Below are positions 9,349 through 18,030 of a DNA stretch of 64,000 nt, piece after piece. This DNA comes from Gammaproteobacteria bacterium UBA7310. Its GTDB lineage: Bacteria; Pseudomonadota; Gammaproteobacteria; Pseudomonadales; Ketobacteraceae. The position numbers and the translations under genes are program-made. Each line of letters begins with the position of its first letter. Within the stretch, counting starts at the first letter, position 1. The stretch covers positions 124,001-188,000 of the forward strand of contig DKQK01000056.1 in NCBI GenBank assembly GCA_002471665.1. Direction: 5' to 3'. The notes beneath the pieces were generated by a model. It saw nothing but the letters and a program-made list of their open reading frames with translations. It was not told the DNA's origin and ran no database searches.

Positions 9349-10194
9349 ATGCAAATCGACCCGTTCTTCCAGGTTCCCCAACGCAGCGTGAACACCTCTA
9401 TGGGCGCAGTGGAGGTCCCCGTGCTCTATAAAGAGGGTGATTACAGTATTGCCCTGTTCTGTACCTTGCGGGAACGGGTGGAAGCGCTGCTGGCGGGCAC
9501 CAGTTTTGTTCCCGCCATGACCTTCGGCCGTTACGCCATAGTGGGCCTGGTGATGGCCAATTTCACCCTCTGCAGTGCCACGCCCTACAGCATCGCCTCC
9601 CTGGCGGTGCCGGTATCCAGGCTTAGGGGGTTTCGCCCTATTTCCCCCTGGCGGGAATTATTCTCCAAGGCAGACCAGCGCCATATGGGCTTCTATCTGA
9701 TGAACTGCCACACCAGCAGTCCCCGCATGGTCGCCGTTGGCCGCGAGGTCTGGGGGCATATCAAATCCCCCTCACGAGTGGAAATGTCGCTGCACAAAGC
9801 GACCTTGAATTGCCGTGTTGAATGCATGGAGGGCAACATACCGTTGCTGCAGTTTGGGGGCTACGGGCCACGCATCGGCCAAATTCGTCCAATGGGGTTC
9901 AACATGTTCTCAATCCTGAACGATCAGGTCATGCGTTCGATTCTGGACACTCGGGCTCCCTACGATGTGCGTTTCCCTTTTGGCTTCAAGCTGCAACTGG
10001 GGGCAGAACACCCCACTACCCTGCCATTGAGAAAACTGGGGCTGAACGGTAAACGCCCCCTGGCGGTCATCAGTACTGACCGTTTCCAGGGTCGCTTCAA
10101 CGAAGGTGTGGTTATCGAGACGCTGGAACACCCCCACCCCGGTCCAGCCACTGCCACCAGGGGCAGGTTGTCGGGCGGTTCCCTGCAGGTGTAG
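9349..10194 (+). CDS. Acetoacetate decarboxylase-superfamily protein
   Basis: This 281-residue protein has the acetoacetate-decarboxylase-like beta-cone pattern: VEVPVLYKEGDYSIALFCTLRERVEALL, then FGRYAIVGLVMANFTLCSATPYSIASLAVPV, and later VGREVWGHIKSPSRVEM. These correspond to the N-terminal, central and substrate-pocket strands of the family. No clear Lys in the usual active-site Schiff-base position is evident to me, so decarboxylase activity is uncertain; many members have other or unknown reactions. The start has AAAGG nine bases upstream. It is divergent from guaB, with a 283-base gap, and ends just before a short tandem repeat. No partner gene is apparent. Confidence 0.65.
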   Translation: MQIDPFFQVPQRSVNTSMGAVEVPVLYKEGDYSIALFCTLRERVEALLAGTSFVPAMTFGRYAIVGLVMANFTLCSATPYSIASLAVPVSRLRGFRPISPWRELFSKADQRHMGFYLMNCHTSSPRMVAVGREVWGHIKSPSRVEMSLHKATLNCRVECMEGNIPLLQFGGYGPRIGQIRPMGFNMFSILNDQVMRSILDTRAPYDVRFPFGFKLQLGAEHPTTLPLRKLGLNGKRPLAVISTDRFQGRFNEGVVIETLEHPHPGPATATRGRLSGGSLQV

Positions 10195-10213
10195 GCGCCG
10201 CTGAACCGGGCCC

Positions 10214-10265
10214 CATAATCTGACCCTATAGTCCGACCCTATAGTCCGATCCTATAATCTGACCC
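10214..10265. repeat. Four tandem 13-bp repeats
   Basis: Four adjacent units read CATAATCTGACCC, TATAGTCCGACCC, TATAGTCCGATCC and TATAATCTGACCC. The outer pair and the inner pair resemble each other most. The array fills the convergent gap and runs into the last codons of the GspE-like gene, whose stop (TAG, minus strand) lies at 10252-10254. Confidence 0.8.
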
Positions 10266-12018
10266 GATACACCTCCGATAGCGGAATTTTGCGCTCCCGG
10301 GCCACCTTCAACGCACTTTGGGTCAACGGGGTCATCCCGTCCCGAACGGCCTGTTCACCTATGCTATCCGCCGGCACCCGTTGGGCCAGCAGCCGGCGCA
10401 ATTCGGCGGTCATCACCAACAGCTCGTATACCGCCATGCGGCCACTGACCCCGGTATCATGACAAAGATCGCAACCGCTGCCTTTGAAAAACACTTCATC
10501 CTCCGCCACCCCCAATACCTTGCGCACGGCGGGGTCGATTTGTTCTTCCGCCATGCAGTGGACGCAGTTGCAGCGCACCAGCCTTTGCGCCAGAACACCA
10601 ATCAATGAGCTGTTCACCAGGTAGGGCTCGACACCAATCTCAATCAGGCGGGTCACTGTGGTCGCCGCATCGTTGGTGTGCAGGGTACTCAATACCAGGT
10701 GACCGGTCAGCGCACTCTCCACCGCCATTTTGGCGGTCTCCTCGTCACGAATCTCGCCCACCATGATGACGTCGGGGTCGTGGCGCAATATGTGCCGCAG
10801 GGCCCGGGCAAAGGAGTAACCGGTATCGTGGTTCACCTGAATCTGAGTAATGCCATCCACGTGGTATTCCACCGGGTCTTCCACGGTAATGATATTGACG
10901 TTGGAGCAACGAATATGATCCAGCGCCGTATACAAGGTGGTGGATTTACCGGAGCCGGTGGGCCCCGTCACCAGAAAAATGCCGTTATTGCGGGTCAGCA
11001 GGTGGCGCAACTCTTCAGCATCCCGGCCATCAAAACCCAGCGCCTCCAGGCTCTTCAAGGCAAACTGGGTATCCAGGAGCCGTATCACCACACTCTCACC
11101 GTGAATGGTGGGAATAATGGAGATTCGCAGGTCCACGGTTTTATCCAGATAGTGAATGCGGGAACGGCCGTCCTGAGGCAGGCGGTGCTCGGATATATCC
11201 ATGTTCCCGACGATTTTTATCCGGCTGACCACCGCCGCCAGCAGCTTTTTGCTAAAGGAACGGATGTGCTGCATAACGCCGTCCACGCGGAAATACAGCT
11301 CCACCACGCTCTCTCGTGGGCGGACATGAATGTCCGATGCGCGCCGTGCCATGGCATCGGAAATGACGCTTTGCACCAGTTGCACCACCGGCCGTTCCGT
11401 GCCCAGGCTTTCTTCGTTATCCGCATCCAAGTGGAACGGTTCATCGCTGGAAAACACCGCCAGATCATCCAGCGCGGATTGCATTTCCTGGCCGCCGTAG
11501 TAAGAGCTGATGGCGTAGGCGATGTCTTCGGACGAGGCAATGCAAAATTCAAGCACTTTCCCGGTCATAAAGCGCAACATATTGATCAGCTCGGTATCCG
11601 AGGGATCGGTGACTGCCACCAGCAGACGATCCTTGTCCAGCAACAGCGGCATCACCAGGTGTTTACGGGCGAAATGGCCGGGCACCACACTGACCGCTTT
11701 CGGGTCCACATCAAACTGACGCAGATTGACATAGGGCACACCAAAGCGTTGGCACAGGCCGCGCAATACGTCATCACGGCTGACCACACCTTTCTCCACC
11801 AGAATCTCGCCCAGACGTTTATGGCTGACGCTTTGATCGGATAAGGCCAGCGAGATTTGCTCCGGCGTGACCAGGCCCAGCTCTTGCAAAATTTCACCCA
11901 GGGGCATGGCGGTGTATTTGTAGAACGTCTGTTGATGCTTACGCAATTCCTCGGAATTGGCGATGGGGTCGGAGCAGCGACACTGGGGGCCGTGATCCAT
12001 CGGTTTGAGCTTGGCCAT
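10252..12018 (-). CDS. GspE/PilB-type secretion or pilus ATPase, orphan
   Basis: The product belongs to the type II secretion/type IV pilus assembly ATPases, hexameric motors on the cytoplasmic face of the inner membrane. A start at 12018 (MAKLKPMDHG) has GAG nearby and gives 588 residues. An MshEN/GspE-N domain lies near residues 35-150 (LGEILVEKGVVSRDDVLRGLCQ, VVPGHFARKHLVMPLL). The ATPase domain has Walker A GPTGSGKSTTLYTAL, Asp box EDPVEYHVDGITQ, Walker B DPDVIMVGEIRDEETA and His box TGHLVLSTLHTNDA. The tetra-Cys zinc motif is present as CNCVHC...CDLC. No other gsp or pil genes adjoin it, so its partner machinery must be elsewhere. The family is certain; the pathway is not. Confidence 0.88.
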   Translation of the reverse strand: MAKLKPMDHGPQCRCSDPIANSEELRKHQQTFYKYTAMPLGEILQELGLVTPEQISLALSDQSVSHKRLGEILVEKGVVSRDDVLRGLCQRFGVPYVNLRQFDVDPKAVSVVPGHFARKHLVMPLLLDKDRLLVAVTDPSDTELINMLRFMTGKVLEFCIASSEDIAYAISSYYGGQEMQSALDDLAVFSSDEPFHLDADNEESLGTERPVVQLVQSVISDAMARRASDIHVRPRESVVELYFRVDGVMQHIRSFSKKLLAAVVSRIKIVGNMDISEHRLPQDGRSRIHYLDKTVDLRISIIPTIHGESVVIRLLDTQFALKSLEALGFDGRDAEELRHLLTRNNGIFLVTGPTGSGKSTTLYTALDHIRCSNVNIITVEDPVEYHVDGITQIQVNHDTGYSFARALRHILRHDPDVIMVGEIRDEETAKMAVESALTGHLVLSTLHTNDAATTVTRLIEIGVEPYLVNSSLIGVLAQRLVRCNCVHCMAEEQIDPAVRKVLGVAEDEVFFKGSGCDLCHDTGVSGRMAVYELLVMTAELRRLLAQRVPADSIGEQAVRDGMTPLTQSALKVARERKIPLSEVYRVRL

Positions 12019-12128
12019 ACATACTCGAATCAATGCAGGAATAATTGAGTTAAGTATGGTCCAGATTCCGGGAATCTCGAGCCTACCGCAATCAAACCCT
12101 GACCTGGCTCAGCACCGGGATGAAAACC

Positions 12129-14354
12129 TCAACGCTTCAACCATTTATCCAGCTTGTCCTGCAATTTTCGTTTGGCCCGCTCTTCTTCGGCTTCCAGTTT
12201 CTCCTGCACTTCATCCTTTAACTGTTCGCGATCTTCAGCTTCCAGGCCGACTTTGTCTCCCAGTTCCGCCGCGCCTTTATCCTTAATGGCTTTGGATGCC
12301 GCCTGGCTCAGAATCGAGCCCATGGCTTTAATATCCGGCCGGCACCAATCCGCCGGCGCCCCGCTGAGCTGACCATTGCAGCGCACCGGCCAACGGGTGC
12401 CCTTGAGGTATTTATTACGCTCAATGGACGACAACACAATGCCAAACTGGTAATCAAACCCCTGCTCCAGCAAATCAATCCTGCCGCTGGCATCGATGCC
12501 GCTTTCGCCGGTGAAAAACTCGAATTTCGGCATGATCAGCTGCCCATTTTCCACTTTGGCATCGGCAATGAGTTTGCTGATCTCGGTGTCTTTGCGTAAC
12601 TGCCTGGGCAGCTTTTCCTGATAATCGGGATACAGGTACTCCACGGTGGACAACTTGTCCCGCAGCGCATCCACCACCACGGCATTGAGATTAACACCGT
12701 GTAATACCCCCTGATCCAGGTTCAGATGCAGTTGTCCCAAGGCGGACTGCAACAGCTCATCCACCGTGTTACCGTCCGCCTTTGCATCCAGCGTCAGGGA
12801 TGCTTTACCCGACAACAGGGAATCGGCCATGAAACGGGAGGAAATCCCGGTCAGCTCTATTTCGTTTATGTCCACGTCAGAGGTGAGCGAGGGTCGGGCA
12901 CCCCGGGCATCCAAAACAAACCGGCCATTCAAATTGCCCTGCAGCAGTTCGGTACTGAGCTGGGTAACCTGCAGCACGCCCTGCTGTGCCTCCACGCGCA
13001 ACACCAGATTATTGAGCGTTTCCTGCTGCAGGATGACTTGATTGGCGCGCAGGTGACCTGCCATATTCAAGCCACGCAACAGCTCCACCGGCAGCAATGA
13101 TTCAGAGGCCGGAGCAGCGCCGCCCGCTGCCGGTTTATCAGTGGCTGCCGCGCCTTCATCACTGGCGGGAAGATAATGATCCACGTTGATGCGATCCAGC
13201 AACAGGTCAAAGGTCAGTGCCTGAGTGGTAAAATCGGTGACACCCACACGGCCGCTCAGCGTGCTGCTATCGAGATGCACCAGCAGATCAGAGAGTTTGG
13301 CCTGGGTACTGTCGCCACTGAAGGTGAGAGCAAAGTCCGCCGTTTTGAACACATCGGCGCTGGCGGTTGTCGGCATTTCCAGCGCCAGTGCCTGGAACAA
13401 CACAGGCAGCTTGATTGGACGTGATGACAAGCGCCCCTGATAGGAGGGTTGACTGGTGATACCTTGCGCCACCAGCTCACCCTGCACGCTGACACCCGAC
13501 GTTTGCAATTGCTGCAGGGTAAACCTGGCCTGATCCTGGGGCAGATCAATGTCCAGCTCAGCGGCGATATCCAGGCTTATCGGGGCCGGCAGAACATTAT
13601 CCAGGGTTGCATTTATCTGCAAGGGGGCAAGCAGAAAGTGCTGTTTTTCCAGATCCGGCAACAGTTCGCCTTGCAAGCTGAGCGACACAGTGGCACCGCC
13701 GGACTGCGCCAGGCCGGCCTCCAGCAGCACAGTTACCGGCTCCTGTGCCTGCACGTTGGTCAACTCCAGTTTGCTGACATTGATGCTGATGTCCGTAGCG
13801 TTATCACCGGATGCATCACGATAATGGACCTGGGCGTCCAGCACCCGAACCAGCGGAATGGAAACCTGAGGCAAGGGGCCGGCGGCCTCTTCAGAAGTGG
13901 CCTGTGAGGGTGAGGGTGAGGGTGCTGGTGCTTGAGGGTTGACCGCAGCGGCAGCCGAATCCCCGTCGATCACCTGCCAGTTACTCTGCCCCGCTTGATC
14001 CACACTGAACCGGGCATCCACCCCCTCAATCTGCAGTTGATCCACCTGCAGTTCCCCGGAAAACAACGGCAGCACCCGGATACCCAGAGCCATATTGGCA
14101 ACCGTAAGAAAAGGCTCAAGATCAGCGCTGGCAGCCAGTGCGGCCTGGTTGGACTCAAAGCCCAGTATCGGGTAGAAACTCCAGCTCAGATCACCCTGCA
14201 AACTGAGCCGATAACCCGTGGTGTCTTTCACCAAAACGCTGATCTGATCTTTGAAATCATTGGGATCAATAATAAACCGAATTAAAACCAGGGCCGCCAC
14301 CACCACCAACAGTATTGCGGCCAGGCCCAAACCAATCCACTTCAGAATTCGCAT
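12129..14354 (-). CDS. AsmA family protein
   Basis: A 741-residue protein starting at ATG 14352-14354 (MRILKWIGLG), with AAGGA upstream. One N-terminal membrane segment (GLAAILLVVVAALVLIRFI) anchors a large, beta-rich periplasmic body. The start of the body, IDPNDFKDQISVLVKDTTGYRLSLQGD, is the AsmA signature. A Pro/Ala/Ser linker (around residue 150) and the C-terminal AsmA_2-like part with LLEQGFDYQFGIVLSS follow. It ends in a Lys/Glu-rich helix (QEKLEAEEERAKRKLQDKLD). AsmA-like proteins are thought to carry or organise phospholipids between the membranes. It is transcribed in the same direction as the GspE-like gene, 110 bases upstream of it. Confidence 0.88.
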   Translation of the reverse strand: MRILKWIGLGLAAILLVVVAALVLIRFIIDPNDFKDQISVLVKDTTGYRLSLQGDLSWSFYPILGFESNQAALAASADLEPFLTVANMALGIRVLPLFSGELQVDQLQIEGVDARFSVDQAGQSNWQVIDGDSAAAAVNPQAPAPSPSPSQATSEEAAGPLPQVSIPLVRVLDAQVHYRDASGDNATDISINVSKLELTNVQAQEPVTVLLEAGLAQSGGATVSLSLQGELLPDLEKQHFLLAPLQINATLDNVLPAPISLDIAAELDIDLPQDQARFTLQQLQTSGVSVQGELVAQGITSQPSYQGRLSSRPIKLPVLFQALALEMPTTASADVFKTADFALTFSGDSTQAKLSDLLVHLDSSTLSGRVGVTDFTTQALTFDLLLDRINVDHYLPASDEGAAATDKPAAGGAAPASESLLPVELLRGLNMAGHLRANQVILQQETLNNLVLRVEAQQGVLQVTQLSTELLQGNLNGRFVLDARGARPSLTSDVDINEIELTGISSRFMADSLLSGKASLTLDAKADGNTVDELLQSALGQLHLNLDQGVLHGVNLNAVVVDALRDKLSTVEYLYPDYQEKLPRQLRKDTEISKLIADAKVENGQLIMPKFEFFTGESGIDASGRIDLLEQGFDYQFGIVLSSIERNKYLKGTRWPVRCNGQLSGAPADWCRPDIKAMGSILSQAASKAIKDKGAAELGDKVGLEAEDREQLKDEVQEKLEAEEERAKRKLQDKLDKWLKR

Positions 14355-14469
14355 GAATGAGGTTTCCTTGTGCACCTGTGATCTTTTTCAAACCAACTGA
14401 CGTTCAGCCATGAGATACAGTATGCAAAGGTGCCTCCACAACACAACACCTAATCGATGCAATCGTGAA

Positions 14470-14880
14470 TCAGGGGGCAAACAACAACGGTTTGCGACTT
14501 TCCCTGCGCGCATGATGATCCCCCAACCATCTGACACAGGCATAGGCAGCGCCCGCCGCTATGGGGTTCATACCATCTTCAACGCAAAGCTGCCGCATCA
14601 GTTGATCGGCGGGTTTACGATAGTTATCCGGATCCAGCAGGTCATGCCGCATCAACTGATAGAGCGCATCGTGTACCAACGAGGCCCGCATGAAGCTGGC
14701 CACATCCGGGACCCCGGATGGCCCATCCCAGGCATAGCTTCTGGCCAGCATCAGAGTGCCGTCCGGTGCCAGTTGAATGTAGTCTGTAGCAATACCCCGC
14801 GCAGGTATAATGGGTGTGCGCAAGGTAAACTCCCCTTCCAGCTGATATTTATAACCTTTTTTAAATGCAATTCTGAGCAT
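14470..14880 (-). CDS. DUF1353 family protein
   Basis: This 136-residue protein matches the DUF1353 pattern: a short beta start (MLRIAFKKGYKYQLEGEFTL), then YAWDGPSGVPDVASFMRASLVHDALYQLMR and a C-terminal helical part with ADQLMRQLCVEDG. The family occurs in phages and bacterial chromosomes and is of unknown function; the conserved W-D-G-P and HDALY residues are present. It is isolated here, upstream of the AsmA gene on the same strand and divergent from the phospholipase D gene. A GGGGC lies a few bases before the ATG. The 262 bases between it and the phospholipase start hold no gene that I can see. Confidence 0.75.
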   Translation of the reverse strand: MLRIAFKKGYKYQLEGEFTLRTPIIPARGIATDYIQLAPDGTLMLARSYAWDGPSGVPDVASFMRASLVHDALYQLMRHDLLDPDNYRKPADQLMRQLCVEDGMNPIAAGAAYACVRWLGDHHARRESRKPLLFAP

Positions 14881-15142
14881 GGTTTTGCCCCTATGAAAAC
14901 CAATTCATTACTACTACTACCCCATTTAACGCTCACCTCACCGCCGGGTAAACCCGCAGACAAACTTCTGTTATTTTCTGGCAATGCCAATGTGTAACTT
15001 TTACAAAATCCGCTGTAAACGGCACGCCCAGCCCCCCGCTGCTGCCTAAATCACTTCGAAGTGCGCGGTTTCAAGGCCTGGCCCGGCCATGGCATACTAT
15101 CTGCAGCTTTCTGAGATACATTAGGACGATACGAGGTTCCGC

Positions 15143-17293
15143 ATGAAACCCAGCGACCTGTTTTCAGAAGATTCCAATTGCTGGCGCCATAGTCTGGCCA
15201 CCTATATGTGCCCCCTGATCGATTGCGCCAATTACTACCGGGCGCTCTATCACGCCATTGTTGCCGCCCGCAAGAGTATTTTCATCGCCGGTTGGGATAT
15301 CGATAGTCGCATTGATCTGTTGCGGGGCGACGAGGCCAATGCAGTGGAAGCGCCAGTTAATATCTGCGAACTGCTGGCCTGGAAAGCCCGCCAGAATCCG
15401 GACCTGCGGATTTATCTGTTGCGCTGGGATTCGTCCCTGGCGTTCTTCAGCAATCGGGAAATCTGGGCCAAGGAAGTGTGGGAAGAACAGTGCCCCGACA
15501 ACGTTCAGGTTTGCCTGGACGATACCATTCCCATGGGCGGCAGCCAGCATCAGAAAATCGTCGTAATTGACGACGAGCTGGCATTCAACGGCGGCATGGA
15601 TATCGCCTGGTGCCGCTGGGATACGCGCAAACACGAATTCAACGACCCCCGCCGCAACGATACAGAAGGGCCTTACGGCCCCATTCATGATGTGCAGGTC
15701 ATGGTAGCGGGCCCGGTGGTGCTGGAGTTCGCCAAGCTGTTGCGTTGGCGCTGGAAGCTGGCTGCCAACGCCTGCGATAAGGCGATCTCGGCACCGCAGA
15801 CGTCCCAGGAGCTTCCCGCAAGCTGGCCCCACTTCTGTGAACCACTCGCCCACAACATTCCCTGCGCAATCGCACGCACCATTCCCTTTATGGATGCGGT
15901 AGAACCCGCCCAGGAAGTACGGCACATGCTGCTGGACCTGATTCATGCCGCAGAAGAGTTTATTTACATCGAAAACCAGTTTGCCAGTCGCGAGGAAATT
16001 GCCGAGGCATTAAACCAGCAATTAAAACGAAAACCACAATTGAAAGTGCTGGTGGTCAGCTCCTACGAACCCAAGGGCACCATGGAATGTGAAGCCTACT
16101 GGGCCGGACGCATTGACTTTAAGAACATTGTGGAAAACGGTGTGCGCCCGGATCGAATCCGGATTACCCACTCCTCCGCCCAGCCGGGCTCCGGTGATGC
16201 CGCGCTGAAACGCATTCATTCCAAGTTGATGACCATCGACGACCGCTATCTGGTGATCGGCTCGTCCAACTTCAGTAATCGATCCATGACGCTGGACACC
16301 GAATGCGATTTGATATTTGCCGCCGACAGCGAACCACAGCGGGCTGCCATTGCTCACCTGCGCAATGATCTACTGGCAGAACACACCAGCCTTTCCATTG
16401 CGCAGGTAGAGCGTATCCTGCAACAGGCTCAATGCATTGATGGTTTGCTGCAGGCCAAATCAAACAATCAATACCACTTATCCGAGGTCAATGATCACAA
16501 GTTTACCGATCAGACCTGGCAGGATGTACTGGCGCCGATATCCGATCCGGAGGAGCCGTTGGTACCACCCCTGCCCCTGCCCGATGGCAGCCACTTGAAT
16601 CTGCCCAATCCGCGTAAAAAAACCTTGGTGATCGGCAGCGTACTGATGCTGTTCGTATTACTGGCGGGTGTGGTACTGGCCGCAAACCACTACATCAGCT
16701 GGTTCAACAGTGAAAATCTGAGCGCTTTTCTGGAGCAGGCCCGGGGCACCAGTATGGCGCTGCCCACTGTGCTGATCCTGTACGTCGTCGGGGGTCTGTT
16801 TTTCTTTCCGGTCACCGTCATGTCACTGGCGGTGGCAGCGGTATTCGGGCCGATCTGGGGGCCGATCTACGGGATGTCCGGCGCCCTCACCAGTGCCGCG
16901 GTAATGTTTTGGGGTGGCGAAAAACTGGGAGACCGTGGCCTGCGCAAACTGGGGGGCCATAAGGTTCAGAAAGTGGATGAGGCTTTCAGCAAAAGTGGTG
17001 TGATCGGTGTCGCCACCATTCGCCTGCTGCCCATTGCACCCTATAGCCTGGTGAACTTGGTGGCCGGCATCTCATCCATCAAATTACTGCCGTTTCTCCT
17101 GGGTACTTTCCTGGGGATGTTACCACCGATGATTGCAAAAGGGCTGGTGGGGGATTCTTTATCGGACCTGGCCACCAACCCTTCCACCCGGTCCATCACC
17201 TACCTGGCCATCGGCATACTGATCTGGGTGGGTGTTATCGTGCTGTCGCGGCATTTCGCCCGCAAACTGCAATCCCGCGATGTAAAAGCATGA
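15143..17293 (+). CDS. Phospholipase D-like protein fused to VTT/DedA-type membrane domain
   Basis: The 716-residue product has two parts. Residues ~1-440 form a phospholipase D domain with both HKD motifs: HQKIVVIDDELAFNGGMDI and HSKLMTIDDRYLVIGSSNFS. PLD enzymes hydrolyse or transfer the head group of phospholipids. Residues ~490-716 are an integral membrane VTT (SNARE-associated/DedA) domain, with segments such as LVIGSVLMLFVLLAGVVLA, VLILYVVGGLFFFPVTVMSL and the signature FGPIWGPIYGMSGALTSA. VTT proteins are linked to lipid scrambling or flipping. The start has GAGG upstream. The stop overlaps the next start as ATGA, so it is translationally coupled to the EEP-family hydrolase. The fusion is known in some bacteria; the substrate is unknown. 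Confidence 0.9.
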   Translation: MKPSDLFSEDSNCWRHSLATYMCPLIDCANYYRALYHAIVAARKSIFIAGWDIDSRIDLLRGDEANAVEAPVNICELLAWKARQNPDLRIYLLRWDSSLAFFSNREIWAKEVWEEQCPDNVQVCLDDTIPMGGSQHQKIVVIDDELAFNGGMDIAWCRWDTRKHEFNDPRRNDTEGPYGPIHDVQVMVAGPVVLEFAKLLRWRWKLAANACDKAISAPQTSQELPASWPHFCEPLAHNIPCAIARTIPFMDAVEPAQEVRHMLLDLIHAAEEFIYIENQFASREEIAEALNQQLKRKPQLKVLVVSSYEPKGTMECEAYWAGRIDFKNIVENGVRPDRIRITHSSAQPGSGDAALKRIHSKLMTIDDRYLVIGSSNFSNRSMTLDTECDLIFAADSEPQRAAIAHLRNDLLAEHTSLSIAQVERILQQAQCIDGLLQAKSNNQYHLSEVNDHKFTDQTWQDVLAPISDPEEPLVPPLPLPDGSHLNLPNPRKKTLVIGSVLMLFVLLAGVVLAANHYISWFNSENLSAFLEQARGTSMALPTVLILYVVGGLFFFPVTVMSLAVAAVFGPIWGPIYGMSGALTSAAVMFWGGEKLGDRGLRKLGGHKVQKVDEAFSKSGVIGVATIRLLPIAPYSLVNLVAGISSIKLLPFLLGTFLGMLPPMIAKGLVGDSLSDLATNPSTRSITYLAIGILIWVGVIVLSRHFARKLQSRDVKA

Positions 17294-18030
17294 ATCAAAC
17301 GGACACGCGGCTACGGGTCATCAGCTACAACATCCATGGAGGGCTTGGTACCGACGGCATACACTCTTACGAACGAATCGGACGTTGGTTGGCAGAGCGC
17401 GGGGCCGACATCGCGCTGCTGCAGGAATTTGATACCCGCAGCCAACAGCGGGATACGGTTGCCGACATCCAGGCCTTGTGCAGGGATCACTTCCAGCAGT
17501 TGCTGCCCTCCCCTACAGTGACAACCGCCCATGGCTGGTACGGCAATGCCATCCTCACCCGTTACCCGGTGCAGGAGGTGCATACCATCGACACCAGCCA
17601 GCGCGGCCTGGAGCCGCGCAACATTCAGCAGGCGACACTGCAAACACCGTCCGGCACATTGCAGGTTATCAACACCCACAATGGTTTGCAGCGCATTGAG
17701 CGTAAAGTGCAGATCGGCTTACTGAGCGATCATATCGCGGGGTTGGACATCCACATGGGTTTACCCCTGGTGGTTGCCGGTGATTTCAACGAATGGCAGT
17801 TGTTCTCGCGGGCGTTCAGCACACTGAATCAATTGCTGACGCCCCATGCCACCGGTAAAACCTTCCCGACCCGCTGCCCCGTATTCAGACTGGATCGGGC
17901 CTGGTCTTCCCCGGCGGACATTGTGCAGGCAGCGCGCGTCGTGAAAACACCCGAAACGCGCCGCTATTCAGATCATTACCCCATTGAACTGGAACTGACG
18001 TTAGCCGCGGCCAGAGCCCGTCCGCGCTAG
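17290..18030 (+). CDS. Endonuclease/exonuclease/phosphatase (EEP) family protein
   Basis: A 246-residue EEP-fold hydrolase. Motifs in order: RVISYNIHGGLGTDG (Asn ligand), ADIALLQEF (metal-binding Glu), GNAILTRYPV, VINTHNGL, VVAGDFNEW (Asp/Asn pair) and the C-terminal RYSDHYPIELEL (catalytic Asp-His). No signal peptide is seen. The fold serves DNases, inositol phosphatases and sphingomyelinases. Because the start overlaps the phospholipase D stop by four bases, a lipid-related phosphodiesterase role is the more likely guess here. It converges on the lipoprotein gene, with a four-base overlap of the two ends (18027-18030). Confidence 0.88.
   Translation: MNQTDTRLRVISYNIHGGLGTDGIHSYERIGRWLAERGADIALLQEFDTRSQQRDTVADIQALCRDHFQQLLPSPTVTTAHGWYGNAILTRYPVQEVHTIDTSQRGLEPRNIQQATLQTPSGTLQVINTHNGLQRIERKVQIGLLSDHIAGLDIHMGLPLVVAGDFNEWQLFSRAFSTLNQLLTPHATGKTFPTRCPVFRLDRAWSSPADIVQAARVVKTPETRRYSDHYPIELELTLAAARARPR

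Noticed and set aside
10678..11844. 388-codon open frame opposite the GspE-like gene
   Set aside because: Antisense shadow of a gene with clear motifs; rich in His and Gln as expected for such shadows.
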